From positions 1-18,359 of the forward strand of contig JBMYQA010000105.1 of assembly GCA_049600855.1 (NCBI GenBank): a stretch of DNA of 18,359 nt, in the 5' to 3' direction. Within the stretch, counting starts at the first letter, position 1. Every line of letters begins with the position of its first letter. Position numbers and translations under genes: made by a program. The notes beneath the pieces are model-generated. The model searched no databases. It was given only the letters and a program-made list of their open reading frames with translations, and was not told where the DNA came from. The stretch is from JBMYQA01 sp049600855. Lineage in GTDB: Bacteria; Bacteroidota; Bacteroidia; Cytophagales; Flammeovirgaceae. This document shows, one piece after another, positions 1-7,666 of the stretch.

Positions 1-53
1 TTTAAAGCCATAAAGTATTCTGCACTTTTTGATGATTCAACAACCAAAAAAAG

Positions 54-70
54 AGGTGACATGTTCACCT
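54..70. repeat. Inverted repeat, candidate operator upstream of SnoaL-like gene
   Basis: The arms AGGTGA (54-59) and TCACCT (65-70) are perfectly complementary around a 5-base centre. There is no T-run on the + side. A run of A precedes it, so on the minus strand it would look like a terminator, but no minus-strand gene in view ends there. An operator, or the tail of a terminator for an unseen neighbour, are both possible. Confidence 0.35.
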
Positions 71-82
71 AATCAACCATTT

Positions 83-95
83 GTGATAAACACTA
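83..95 (+). promoter_or_regulatory. Shared intergenic motif GTGATAAACACTA, copy 1
   Basis: This is a near-palindrome (GTG...CAC arms) lying 86 bases before the SnoaL-like start codon. The same 12 bases recur at 861-872 (inverted) and 14981-14992, all outside genes. Its function as a regulator site is inferred only from recurrence and position. Confidence 0.4.
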
Positions 96-115
96 ATAGC
101 TCAAACAAACTTTTA

Positions 116-127
116 CAAACGCGTTTG
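116..127. repeat. Perfect 12-bp palindrome CAAACGCGTTTG
   Basis: This is a fully self-complementary 12-mer, 54 bases upstream of the start of the SnoaL-like gene, in otherwise AT-rich DNA. Its position suits a dimeric-regulator operator for that gene. No regulator family is recognised. Confidence 0.4.
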
Positions 128-181
128 GGTTATTAGAATGTACACACAGACACCCTTTTTTTCACCTTAAAAAACCTTACT

Positions 182-550
182 ATGAGTTATTTAGAGAAAG
201 CAACCGATATTTACAACATGGTAAACTCCGGCCAACTCATGGAGGCCTTTGAAAAATATTACCATGAAGATGTGGTAATGGTTGAGGCTTCGGGAGAGAA
301 ACGAGAAGGCAAAGACGTAAACAGAAAAGCAGAACAAGATTTTTTAGCAAGTGTGAAGGAGTTTCACAATGCTGGTGTTACTGCTGTTACATCTAATGAA
401 GCAGAAGCGGTCACTACTGTAGAAGCTTGGATGGAAGTTACCTTTCAAAATGCCCCTGGACCAATTAAACTAGAGCAAGTAGCTGTTCAAAAATGGCAAG
501 GAGATCAAATCATTCACGAACGTTTCTACTATAATGTTCAAGAAGGATAG
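182..550 (+). CDS. SnoaL/NTF2-like fold small protein
   Basis: The product is a 122-residue soluble protein with no signal peptide. Its pattern is that of the SnoaL-like/NTF2 superfamily. The N-terminal helix (LEKATDIYNMVNSGQ) is followed by the typical KYYHEDVVMVEASGE stretch, an EGKDVNR segment, then alternating strands ending in VAVQKWQGDQIIHERFYYN. Such proteins form a cone-shaped alpha+beta barrel and are either small binding proteins or isomerase/hydrolase-like; no catalytic residue set can be assigned here, so substrate and function are unknown. The ATG at 182 is preceded by an A/T-rich leader without Shine-Dalgarno, as is usual in Bacteroidota. The gene stands alone: it has palindromic elements upstream and a strong terminator directly after its TAG, so it is probably monocistronic and separately regulated. 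Confidence 0.85.
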   Translation: MSYLEKATDIYNMVNSGQLMEAFEKYYHEDVVMVEASGEKREGKDVNRKAEQDFLASVKEFHNAGVTAVTSNEAEAVTTVEAWMEVTFQNAPGPIKLEQVAVQKWQGDQIIHERFYYNVQEG

Positions 551-571
551 CAGTTCATAAGATATTGATTT

Positions 572-606
572 AAAGCCTTTTCTGATTAATTCGAGAAGGC
601 TTTTTT
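572..606 (+). terminator. Rho-independent terminator of the SnoaL-like gene
   Basis: The stem AAAGCCTT (572-579) pairs with AAGGCTTT (596-603) and runs straight into T601-T606. It begins 21 bases after the stop codon. Confidence 0.85.
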
Positions 607-947
607 CAGTTTAAAACTTAACAGTTGTACATACATTTTATTTAATAAATCTGTAGATTTTCTATAAAAAATTGTATTTTTAGTCGAAGAGTAATTCTAC
701 TGTAAAATCGTTCATTTACCAATGGCAGATGACACCTCATATTTATTTGTAAAAGATTACTTTTAATCATATGGTTATTTCTTACTGATTTCGGTGATAA
801 GCTCTTCAATCAATAAAGTATTCTTAATAACATACAACAGATAAAAAGTACTAGCAGAATAGTGTTTATCACACATGATTTTCGCGTTAAAACTAAGAAA
901 AACATTAAAAACTTCATTTAAACAATTATTTACTTGACTATTTGAGG
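607..947. other. Intergenic region upstream of the siaB-like operon
   Basis: This is very AT-rich non-coding DNA of 341 bases. It holds a small palindrome AAATCT-GT-AGATTT (647-660), an inverted pair GATTA/TAATC near 755-768, and the shared motif copy at 858-872. No convincing TAnnTTTG box was found. A 14-codon ATG reading frame (722-766) is present but has no supporting signal. The operon promoter must lie here, but I cannot place it. Confidence 0.5.
858..872 (-). promoter_or_regulatory. Shared intergenic motif GTGATAAACACTATT, copy 2
   Basis: Read on the minus strand, these 15 bases are identical to 14981-14995, and 13 of them match 83-95. The motif ends 75 bases before the siaB-like ATG, a distance that fits a promoter-proximal regulator site. 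Confidence 0.4.
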
Positions 948-1490
948 ATGGCTGTTTTACAGGACTATCAACTAGATGTCGATTTCCAAGATGCTTTGGT
1001 TTATTATAAAGGCCCTTTTGATGAAGAGGTTTTGGTAAAAATCAGTAGTTACCTTCGAGAAGGCATTTCTAATTCAAGAAAAACGACCAAAAAGGTATTT
1101 TCCATTTTTATAGAACTTGCTCAAAATATTTCCAAATATTCGAGTGAGCACAATCACTTCATGGATTTTAATGATAAACATGGAGTTGGGGTAATGGCTA
1201 TATACAAGCAAAATGACCGTTATGTGATTAAAGCTGGAAATTTAATGGAGGTAGCCAAGGCAATTGAATTAGAAGAGCGGTGTAGTGAAATCAACCAACT
1301 AGATTATGATGGTTTAAAGCGGATGCGGAAAGAGCTCAATGCAACTCCTATGGCTGAAAATGCGACAGGTGGTAGGATTGGTCTTTTACAAATTGCTTTA
1401 AAATCGGAATATCCCATTCGTGTTAACTTTGCTTCAAATCCACATAATGATTATGCATTTGTTGTGATATCAACTGAAGTGACGGGCTAA
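948..1490 (+). CDS. siaB: SiaB-like protein kinase (DUF6272, GHKL fold)
   Basis: This 180-residue cytoplasmic protein resembles the SiaB family, whose Pseudomonas member phosphorylates SiaC. The ATP-binding fold shows an N-box-like helix around residues 54-64 (FIELAQNISKYS, with E56 and N60) and a glycine box around 140-149 (TGGRIGLLQI). The length is normal for the family. The frame is also open from a TTG at 942, but ATG 948 gives the natural start MAVLQDY; GAGG sits immediately before it, too close for a standard ribosome site. It is the first gene of an operon with the SiaC-like protein and the SpoIIE phosphatase, which is the main support for the functional call. It could also act as an anti-sigma-type kinase on another DUF1987 or STAS protein encoded elsewhere. 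Confidence 0.85.
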   Translation: MAVLQDYQLDVDFQDALVYYKGPFDEEVLVKISSYLREGISNSRKTTKKVFSIFIELAQNISKYSSEHNHFMDFNDKHGVGVMAIYKQNDRYVIKAGNLMEVAKAIELEERCSEINQLDYDGLKRMRKELNATPMAENATGGRIGLLQIALKSEYPIRVNFASNPHNDYAFVVISTEVTG

Positions 1491-1503
1491 GTGTGTAACT
1501 AAA

Positions 1504-1553
1504 AAGTAACCAGAGGTACTGTTTTCTCAGTCAACGGCCTCAAGTGGTTACTT
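1504..1553 (+). repeat. Stem-loop between siaB-like and siaC-like genes
   Basis: The arm AAGTAACCA-GAGG (1504-1516) pairs with CCTC-aag-TGGTTACTT (1538-1553), leaving a 3-base bulge. The loop itself contains a nested hairpin ACTG/CAGT (1518-1521 and 1528-1531). No T-run follows, so it is not an ordinary terminator. It lies 29 bases before the siaC-like ATG and may be an RNA-processing, stabilising or translation-control element. Confidence 0.6.
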
Positions 1554-1582
1554 CACGATTAATAAACTGGCGAATTATCGTT

Positions 1583-1978
1583 ATGAATAATCTGATTATA
1601 AACGGAAAAGACAAACCCATCTATATGCCAGAAGTCATACTAGATGCAGCAACAAAAGAATGTCATATTAAAGGTGAGAGTTTTTTGGAAGAGCCATTTA
1701 AGTTTTACACAGATATTCGGGAATGGTTTGACTCCTACTTTCAATCGCATACTGATGAAATTACACTAAACTTCCAACTTACTTATGTGAATTCCAGCTC
1801 ATTTAGGGCTGTGTTAGATTTAATTAAATCATTAAAAGAGCACCAAGATCAAGGCCAAGCACTTACCATTAACTGGCGATATCCTGATGATGACGAAGGA
1901 GAAAGCGTATTAGAAGATGGTCAAGATTTCGCTGACGAATCTGGAGCAATGATCAACTTTATTGAATACAGTGCCTAA
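1583..1978 (+). CDS. siaC: SiaC-like regulatory phosphoprotein (DUF1987)
   Basis: This is a 131-residue soluble protein of the DUF1987/SiaC family. The signature is visible: an N-terminal KDKPIYMPEVILD strand pair, IKGESFLEEPFKFY (30-42), a WFDSYF helix, and the phospho-site region LTYVNSSSFRAVLDLI (66-81). In Pseudomonas, SiaC is phosphorylated by SiaB on a threonine in the equivalent N-T-S-S segment, dephosphorylated by SiaA, and when unphosphorylated binds its output partner SiaD. Here that position appears to be serine (S71). ATG 1583 is preferred over the in-frame GTG at 1544, which would add 13 residues overlapping the upstream stem-loop. The acidic C-terminal stretch (101-120) is unusual. 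The phosphatase gene begins 7 bases after the stop codon, so the two are surely co-transcribed. Confidence 0.87.
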   Translation: MNNLIINGKDKPIYMPEVILDAATKECHIKGESFLEEPFKFYTDIREWFDSYFQSHTDEITLNFQLTYVNSSSFRAVLDLIKSLKEHQDQGQALTINWRYPDDDEGESVLEDGQDFADESGAMINFIEYSA

Positions 1979-1985
1979 GCGTTTT

Positions 1986-4397
1986 ATGCCTAATAGCCAC
2001 TCCATACTATTATCCATCTTGTTTATCCTAACGATGTTTTCAAATGCATTAGGACAAAACTTAACAGATTTACTGGATCGTTTGGAGAAGAATAATGATC
2101 CAACTCAACATTTGGCTTTATTGATCAAGATTGGAGATTTTTACACCAAACAGGAAGCGTATTTAAAAGCCAACGAATATTATAACCGTGCCATCAAGGA
2201 TGGAGAAACAACCATCTCAACGAGTGAGAAAATAGATTTAATGGAATCTATTGCAATTAATCACGGCCAGTTAAAAAATTACCGTCAAGCGATAAAAACG
2301 TATGAAAGAGCAGATTCACTCGCTGCAACCCCTGCCCAACGTGAGCGAATTTTGCAGGGATTATCTTCCTACTATCAAGAAGAAGGTTATTTTGGACAGG
2401 CGATTACCCACAATGAAAAATTAGTAGAAATTTACAAACAAAGTGGAAAAAAACAGGAACATGCTGAAGCATTAAATCGACTAGGCATACTCCATCGCTA
2501 CCTATGGCAGTATCAAAAGTCCCTCCCCTTTTTCGATCAAGCGCTTGAACTCTCTAAAAATCCCGATCAAAAAAATGATATTCTGCTGAATAAGGCGATC
2601 AGCTTTGTCTGGTTAGAAGATTTCAAAAGAGCTAAAGCAATTTTAGAACGCATCGTATACAGTTCGGTCGATCATCAAAAAGTTGATGCCCTCAATTACA
2701 TTGCCTTTACCAATTACCTCGAAAAACGCTACGAAGAAGCATTGCGGTCAGGATTAACGGCGAATGAAATTGCAGAAGCCTTACAAGACAAAGACCTCTT
2801 GTTAGCGAACTATAAAATCCTCACCGATATTTATCGGGCTACAGAGAATTATAAATTATCGCAAGATTACCTACAAAAATACCAAGATTTAAAACAACGC
2901 ATTGAAATTAAGGCCGAGGCTCGACAAGACACCCTCACCCAAAAACAATTGGCTGTGGAGCAAGAAGAAGGCGAAATTAGGAGTGTGTTAGCAGAACGCG
3001 CAAAACAGGAAGGACTTTTACGTGAAGCTCAATTAGAAAGCGAGAAAAAAGCCAATCAATTGCGGCTTCAAGAGCAACGGTTAGCCTTATTACGCCAAGA
3101 ACAGGCACTTCGTGAAGCGCAATTTCAAAAACAAAAGCTAGAAAAAGAGCGTATTGCGCAGCAACTGCGACTGACGGAACAACAAGCCTTGGCGGCTGCG
3201 AAAGAAAATGAATTGCAAGCACAACGCCAAGAAGCAGAAAAGCAAAAGCTCTTAGCTGAAAAAGCAGAGGCCGAACGACTTAAAAAACAACAAGAGTTGG
3301 AAGCTTCTGAGAAAGAAAAAAAGTTGCAAGCCCAACAACTGGAACAAGAAAAGTCGTTGCGGGTATATAGTTATGGGATCATTGCATTAATTGTCATCAT
3401 TCTCATTTTGGTAGGCATTAGCTACATTGCATCTCGTAAAGCGAGAAGAGCCTTAACACGTAAAAACCAAGAAATTAAGCTTAAAAACGAAGAAATCCTC
3501 ACGCAAAATGAAGAGTTGAGGCAAACACAAGAAGAATTACAAACCCAGCGTGATTTTGTGGCCGAACGAAATGCCCAACTCTTAGTTGCCCAAGATGAGT
3601 TACAGAGTACCAATAAAGCCTTACAAGACAAAGATGTATTGATTAGTGCAAGTTTGAACTATGCACAAAATATTCAGTCTGCAATTCTGCCATTTAGTAC
3701 CCGAATTGATCAACATTTTCCGAATCATTTTATCATTTACTATCCTAAAGATGTGGTATCTGGTGATTTTTATTGGTTAGGAAAAATCGAACATACCACC
3801 ATTTTTGGGGTAATCGACTGCACAGGTCACGGAGTACCTGGCGCATTTATGAGTATGATTGGTTACTCTTTGCTGAATGAAATTATCATCTCCAAAAAAA
3901 TCACTTCGCCTGATCTCATATTAGAACATGCCCATCAAATGATTCGAGAAGCTTTAAAGCAAGATGAGAGTAAAAACCTAGATGGCATGGATGCTTCTTT
4001 CATTACCGTGAAATCAGATGAAACTGAGCACATTACCTTAACGTTTGGAGGTGCTAAAATGCCCCTCTATTATTATGATGTAACCGATCAAGCGATTAAA
4101 GAAATTAAAGGCACTCGGCGTTCGTTAGGGGGTAATCAAACAAAGAATAAGCCTTTCGAGAAACATGAGCTCTCCTTGCAACAAGGCAGTACCCTATACT
4201 TAATTTCTGATGGTTTCGTTGATCAGAACGATCCAAATCGGAAAAAGTTTGGTTCTAATAAACTCGTTCAGCTCTTAAACGAGGTGTGCCAACTGCCACT
4301 ACACGAACAGCGTGAGCAAATAGAAGCTGCCTATTTTGCCCATAAACAAAACGAAGCGCAACGCGATGACATCACCTTTGTTGCACTTCGTGTATAA
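1986..4397 (+). CDS. TPR / transmembrane / SpoIIE phosphatase (SiaA-like role)
   Basis: This membrane PP2C-type phosphatase has 803 residues. Residues 1-24 are a signal peptide (ending ALGQ). TPR-like helical repeats follow at about 35-305, outside the cytoplasmic membrane. A long Gln/Glu/Lys-rich coiled coil runs about 310-458, a single membrane helix about 461-483 (YGIIALIVIILILVGISYIA), and a second coiled coil about 490-550. The SpoIIE domain occupies about 555-803. Metal and catalytic motifs are intact: VVSGDFYW, DCTGHGVPGAFMSM, DGMD, ISDGFVDQ and RDDITFVAL. The ATG at 1986 is preferred because it opens directly onto the signal peptide; a TTG at 1962 would overlap siaC. The inferred role is dephosphorylation of the SiaC-like neighbour in response to an envelope signal. 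In Bacteroidota, TPR-coil-TM arrangements also feed histidine kinases; here the output is a phosphatase. Confidence 0.9.
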   Translation: MPNSHSILLSILFILTMFSNALGQNLTDLLDRLEKNNDPTQHLALLIKIGDFYTKQEAYLKANEYYNRAIKDGETTISTSEKIDLMESIAINHGQLKNYRQAIKTYERADSLAATPAQRERILQGLSSYYQEEGYFGQAITHNEKLVEIYKQSGKKQEHAEALNRLGILHRYLWQYQKSLPFFDQALELSKNPDQKNDILLNKAISFVWLEDFKRAKAILERIVYSSVDHQKVDALNYIAFTNYLEKRYEEALRSGLTANEIAEALQDKDLLLANYKILTDIYRATENYKLSQDYLQKYQDLKQRIEIKAEARQDTLTQKQLAVEQEEGEIRSVLAERAKQEGLLREAQLESEKKANQLRLQEQRLALLRQEQALREAQFQKQKLEKERIAQQLRLTEQQALAAAKENELQAQRQEAEKQKLLAEKAEAERLKKQQELEASEKEKKLQAQQLEQEKSLRVYSYGIIALIVIILILVGISYIASRKARRALTRKNQEIKLKNEEILTQNEELRQTQEELQTQRDFVAERNAQLLVAQDELQSTNKALQDKDVLISASLNYAQNIQSAILPFSTRIDQHFPNHFIIYYPKDVVSGDFYWLGKIEHTTIFGVIDCTGHGVPGAFMSMIGYSLLNEIIISKKITSPDLILEHAHQMIREALKQDESKNLDGMDASFITVKSDETEHITLTFGGAKMPLYYYDVTDQAIKEIKGTRRSLGGNQTKNKPFEKHELSLQQGSTLYLISDGFVDQNDPNRKKFGSNKLVQLLNEVCQLPLHEQREQIEAAYFAHKQNEAQRDDITFVALRV

Positions 4398-4404
4398 GCG
4401 TCTG

Positions 4405-4447
4405 TTTTGAAAGTAATCGTGAAGTTTTTCCAATTACTTGCTCAAAA
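4405..4447. terminator. Bidirectional terminator between convergent genes
   Basis: TTTTGAAAGTAAT (4405-4417) pairs with ATTACTT-gc-TCAAAA (4433-4447), a 13-bp stem with a 2-base bulge. On the + strand the inner loop carries a T-run; on both strands the outer flank is A/T-rich. It overlaps the last codons of the minus-strand Asp-box gene and follows the phosphatase stop codon by 7 bases, so it could serve both genes. Confidence 0.5.
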
Positions 4448-7400
4448 AATCTTCAAAAGACGGTAGTTGGATGGTAGAGAGCGAGGCACGCTCTAGTGCT
4501 TTATTGATTTTGGGTAATTGATTTTTTACGATTGCCGTAAACTGCGTATCCACTTCAGCCATGTCTTTACTTAATACAGCTGTGCGCGTGAGTTGCGATT
4601 CGGAGGGCTTGCCTGGATATTGACTGACTTGCCTAAATAAATCGGAAATCCGCTCTCGTATTTGCTCTCCTTCATCTACATAAAAATCGCCTTCTAAAGC
4701 CACTAGTGAAGATTTTAGCTGTTGAATGGCTTCATAATCTTCCTTAAACTTTTGGGCTACCTTATCAGAAGCTTCTATTCCTTTGGATAGCTGCTGCGTA
4801 ATTTGATCTAACGATTGATAGATGTAAGCCAATCGCTCGGACATGTCATACAGTTTTTTAGCGGTCTGATATTGCACTTTACGGTCTTCGCTGCTGTAAG
4901 GGGAATCTTCATCATACACTAAACTTAGCGTTGTTTCATAGCTTTTTTTCCCTTTAATCACTTTCACTTTATAATCACCTGCTTCTAAATTCAGCCCCAA
5001 TAGCGAACCAAATAAAGCCATTCTGTTCTTGGTGGGAGCACTTTTGGGTTTTCTAATTCTGGTAGGCAAATCCACCATATTAATTCCTGCATTTTTACCC
5101 GCAGGCAGTGTGCGAATCAGCTGATCGTTCTGATCATAAATCTCAATATTCATCGTCCCAAAGGTATGCCTACGGCTCATGTAATAGACGATTTGAGCCG
5201 ATGTATTTGGATTAGGCCCAACAAAATTGCCAGCGCCACCAAACCAACCTCCACCTGACCCTGGATCTTTAAGCACCGTGGGTTGTACCTTAAAGATGTG
5301 AAAAGGCTTCGCTAATACTTCTGCCGTAATTTGGCGTAAAGCAGTCAAATCATCCAAAATGATCACACCTCGACCATGTGTTCCCATCACCAAAGCATGC
5401 TCTCTTGGATGAATAACCATATCTCGCACACCCACTTTGGGCATGTTATTCGTAAACTGGCTCCAATTTGCTCCGCCATCAATGGAAATGTAAAGTCCCC
5501 ATTCCGTGCCTAAAAACAATAAGTTCGGATTTACCAAATCTTCCCTTACCGATAAGGCGTATCCTTCAATGTTCTCCTTTGCAATATTTTCCCACGTTTT
5601 TCCCATGTCGGTGGTCTTAAACAAATAGGTAGTTCCATCTCCTGTACGATGTCCATCAAAAGTGATGTAAGCCACATTTTCATCGTGATTACTCGGTTCT
5701 ACAAAGCTCACCCACGTAGTTGGAGGCAAGCCATCTTTTGGAGTTACATTTGTCCAGCTTTCTCCGCCATTGGTGGTGACCTGCAAATTCCCATCATCGG
5801 TGCCTACCCAAACTACCTGATCGTTTACTGGCGATTCGCTCACGGCATAGATGGTACAATGATTTTCTGCTGTAGAATTATCAATGGATAAGCCGCCTGA
5901 TTTTGCTTGCTGTTGCTTTTCGGGATCATTGGTGGTTAAATCATCAGAAATTCGTTTCCAAGAATCGCCCATGTCTTCCGACATAAACAAAAATTGAGAA
6001 GCAAAATACATGCGATCTGGATTTTTTCTACTGATGTGAATGGGCGCATTCCAGTTAAATCTAAATTCAGGATCATTGGCTTCAGGGTAAGGTTTGATAT
6101 CTTTTGAACGGCCACTTTTGGTATCATAACGCACCAATTGCCCACCTTGAGCCTCAGAAAATACGATATTCTTTTTTTTGGGATGCCTAAAAGAGTAAAA
6201 GCCATCGCCACCATAAGAATTTTTCCAATCGGCATTGGTAATTCCCCCTGCTTTGCTCGAAGGCGCATACCAAGAGCCATTATCTTGTAAGCCACCGTAT
6301 ACATTAAATGGCTCATCATCATCTACACTAATGTGATAAAATTGGGAAATGGGCAAGTTCATGAACATCTTGAATTGGAAAGCGCCATCATAAGATTCAT
6401 AAACCCCGCCATCGGTACCTAAAATCACATGATTGGTATTCTTTGGATCGATCCAAATGTCGTGAATATCTGAATGTACGCCACTGGCAATTTGACGAAA
6501 CGTATTTCCACCATCTTTACTCACAATAGCATTATACCCACATTTCATCACCCGATTTTCATCTTTCGGATCAACAATGATATTAGAGAAATAAAATGGA
6601 CGTACCTTATTATTAAAATCCCCATTGACCATTTTCCAGTTTGCCCCTTGATCTGTGGATTTGTACAAGCCTTTTTTCTTATCGTCAGCCACTTCTACCG
6701 AAAGGTAAATGGTATTCCCGTTAGATGGAGCCACTCCAATGGCTAAACGCCCTAAGGTTTCTTGAGGTAAACCGTTATGAATGGGGTTCCAACTTTTGCC
6801 ACCATCTGTCGACTTGTAAAGTCCGCTTTTCCCACCGTGATCTTTCATTCCAGAATCAAAAAACCACGGATATCTCCTAAAACTCCACATTGCCGCATAT
6901 AAAATAGCTGGATTCTCTGGATCAATATCCAAGTCTGAACAACCTGTGTTTTCATCCAAGTAAAATATTTTTTCCCAAGTAGCGCCTCCGTCTGCGGTTT
7001 TATACACGCCACGTTCTTCATTGGCATTCCACAGGTGACCCAATACCGCCACATAAACCACATCAGGGTTTTCAGGATGGATGATAATATCGCCTATACG
7101 CTCAGAGTCCTTTAAGCCTTTAAAGGTCCAAGTTTGGCCGGCATCTACACTGCGGTAAATTCCATTGCCAACCGAAACACTATTTCGTGGCCACGGTTCT
7201 CCCGTACCTACCCAAAGTGTATCAGGCCGTTGTTGATCGATGGTAATTTTTCCAATGGATTGCGGGTAATCATCAAAAATAGGACTGAAAGATGCCCCTG
7301 CACTGGTAGATTTCCATACACCACCACCTGCAGCACCCACATACATCGTTCGAGGATCGCTAGCCACCACATCAATGGACGATACGCGCCCGCTCATCAC

Positions 7401-7538
7401 AGCAGGCCCAATTTGCCGCGCTCGCATGTTTCCAAAAAGCGCTTTGCCCGAAAGTGTTTTTGCTTGCGCAAAAGCACCCTGCGGCAACCCTACGAATAGC
7501 AATAGGGTTATCATTAAGTAGTTGTTGATACGTTTCAT
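4434..7538 (-). CDS. Exported Asp-box / VPS10-like beta-propeller protein
   Basis: This 1034-residue protein is of the type usually named VPS10-domain, sortilin-like or BNR-repeat glycosyl hydrolase-like. A signal peptide covers residues 1-24 (cleavage after AFA). About ten Asp-box motifs (S/T-x-D-x-G-x-x-W/F) lie at roughly 77, 130, 181, 243, 294, 340, 520, 588, 642 and 685, as in SVDAGQTW, STDGGKSW and SIDGGANW; these cap blades of two beta-propellers. A Gly-rich linker (759-772) leads to a beta-rich segment and a helical C-terminal region (about 885-1025). The start is ATG 7538, because an upstream in-frame ATG at 7592 would place 18 non-signal residues ahead of the hydrophobic helix. No catalytic residue set can be assigned and no T9SS tail is present. 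The function is unknown; binding or degradation of extracellular material is possible. It is probably monocistronic, with terminators on both sides. Confidence 0.88.
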   Translation of the reverse strand: MKRINNYLMITLLLFVGLPQGAFAQAKTLSGKALFGNMRARQIGPAVMSGRVSSIDVVASDPRTMYVGAAGGGVWKSTSAGASFSPIFDDYPQSIGKITIDQQRPDTLWVGTGEPWPRNSVSVGNGIYRSVDAGQTWTFKGLKDSERIGDIIIHPENPDVVYVAVLGHLWNANEERGVYKTADGGATWEKIFYLDENTGCSDLDIDPENPAILYAAMWSFRRYPWFFDSGMKDHGGKSGLYKSTDGGKSWNPIHNGLPQETLGRLAIGVAPSNGNTIYLSVEVADDKKKGLYKSTDQGANWKMVNGDFNNKVRPFYFSNIIVDPKDENRVMKCGYNAIVSKDGGNTFRQIASGVHSDIHDIWIDPKNTNHVILGTDGGVYESYDGAFQFKMFMNLPISQFYHISVDDDEPFNVYGGLQDNGSWYAPSSKAGGITNADWKNSYGGDGFYSFRHPKKKNIVFSEAQGGQLVRYDTKSGRSKDIKPYPEANDPEFRFNWNAPIHISRKNPDRMYFASQFLFMSEDMGDSWKRISDDLTTNDPEKQQQAKSGGLSIDNSTAENHCTIYAVSESPVNDQVVWVGTDDGNLQVTTNGGESWTNVTPKDGLPPTTWVSFVEPSNHDENVAYITFDGHRTGDGTTYLFKTTDMGKTWENIAKENIEGYALSVREDLVNPNLLFLGTEWGLYISIDGGANWSQFTNNMPKVGVRDMVIHPREHALVMGTHGRGVIILDDLTALRQITAEVLAKPFHIFKVQPTVLKDPGSGGGWFGGAGNFVGPNPNTSAQIVYYMSRRHTFGTMNIEIYDQNDQLIRTLPAGKNAGINMVDLPTRIRKPKSAPTKNRMALFGSLLGLNLEAGDYKVKVIKGKKSYETTLSLVYDEDSPYSSEDRKVQYQTAKKLYDMSERLAYIYQSLDQITQQLSKGIEASDKVAQKFKEDYEAIQQLKSSLVALEGDFYVDEGEQIRERISDLFRQVSQYPGKPSESQLTRTAVLSKDMAEVDTQFTAIVKNQLPKINKALERASLSTIQLPSFEDFLSK

Positions 7539-7617
7539 AATTCCATAGTAAATGCATTTTTGGTAAGCCGTAGCCCCAAAAATGGCGTTCATACAAGTTT
7601 TGGTCGAGGGTATAATG

Positions 7618-7643
7618 AAAAAGGCTAATGAAATTCATTAGCC
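7618..7643 (-). terminator. Rho-independent terminator of the LolA-fold gene
   Basis: GGCTAATGA pairs with TCATTAGCC (7623-7643, 9-bp stem, 3-base loop) and is followed on the minus strand by five T (7622-7618). It sits 23 bases after the LolA-fold stop codon and separates that gene from the downstream Asp-box gene. Confidence 0.85.
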
Positions 7644-7666
7644 CATTTTATGCAAAATGCGTTGAA

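Noticed and set aside
722..766. 14-codon open frame (MADDTSYLFVKDYF) upstream of the siaB-like gene
   Set aside because: It is too short to judge, has no ribosome site or promoter evidence, and such frames arise by chance; a leader peptide cannot be excluded.
861..872. DnaA-box reading of the TTATCAC part of the shared motif
   Set aside because: It does not match TTATNCACA, the copies are far apart, and no replication gene or origin-like cluster is present.
942..947. TTG start for the siaB-like gene
   Set aside because: An ATG two codons later is the more natural start; the difference is only two residues.
1962..1985. TTG start for the TPR phosphatase overlapping siaC
   Set aside because: It would add eight residues ahead of the signal peptide; ATG 1986 gives a proper leader and a 7-base spacing.
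2977..3222. 81-codon minus-strand frame within the phosphatase coiled-coil region
   Set aside because: It lies opposite a strongly coding Gln/Glu-rich coiled coil; the low-complexity codons make long antisense frames likely.
5936..6322. 128-codon frame overlapping the Asp-box gene on the same strand in another frame
   Set aside because: It lies wholly within a coding region with clear Asp-box motifs, and its translation shows no family pattern.
7134..7499. 121-codon + strand frame opposite the Asp-box gene start
   Set aside because: It is antisense to the conserved signal peptide and first propeller blades; the Cys/Arg/His-rich translation is typical of a shadow frame.
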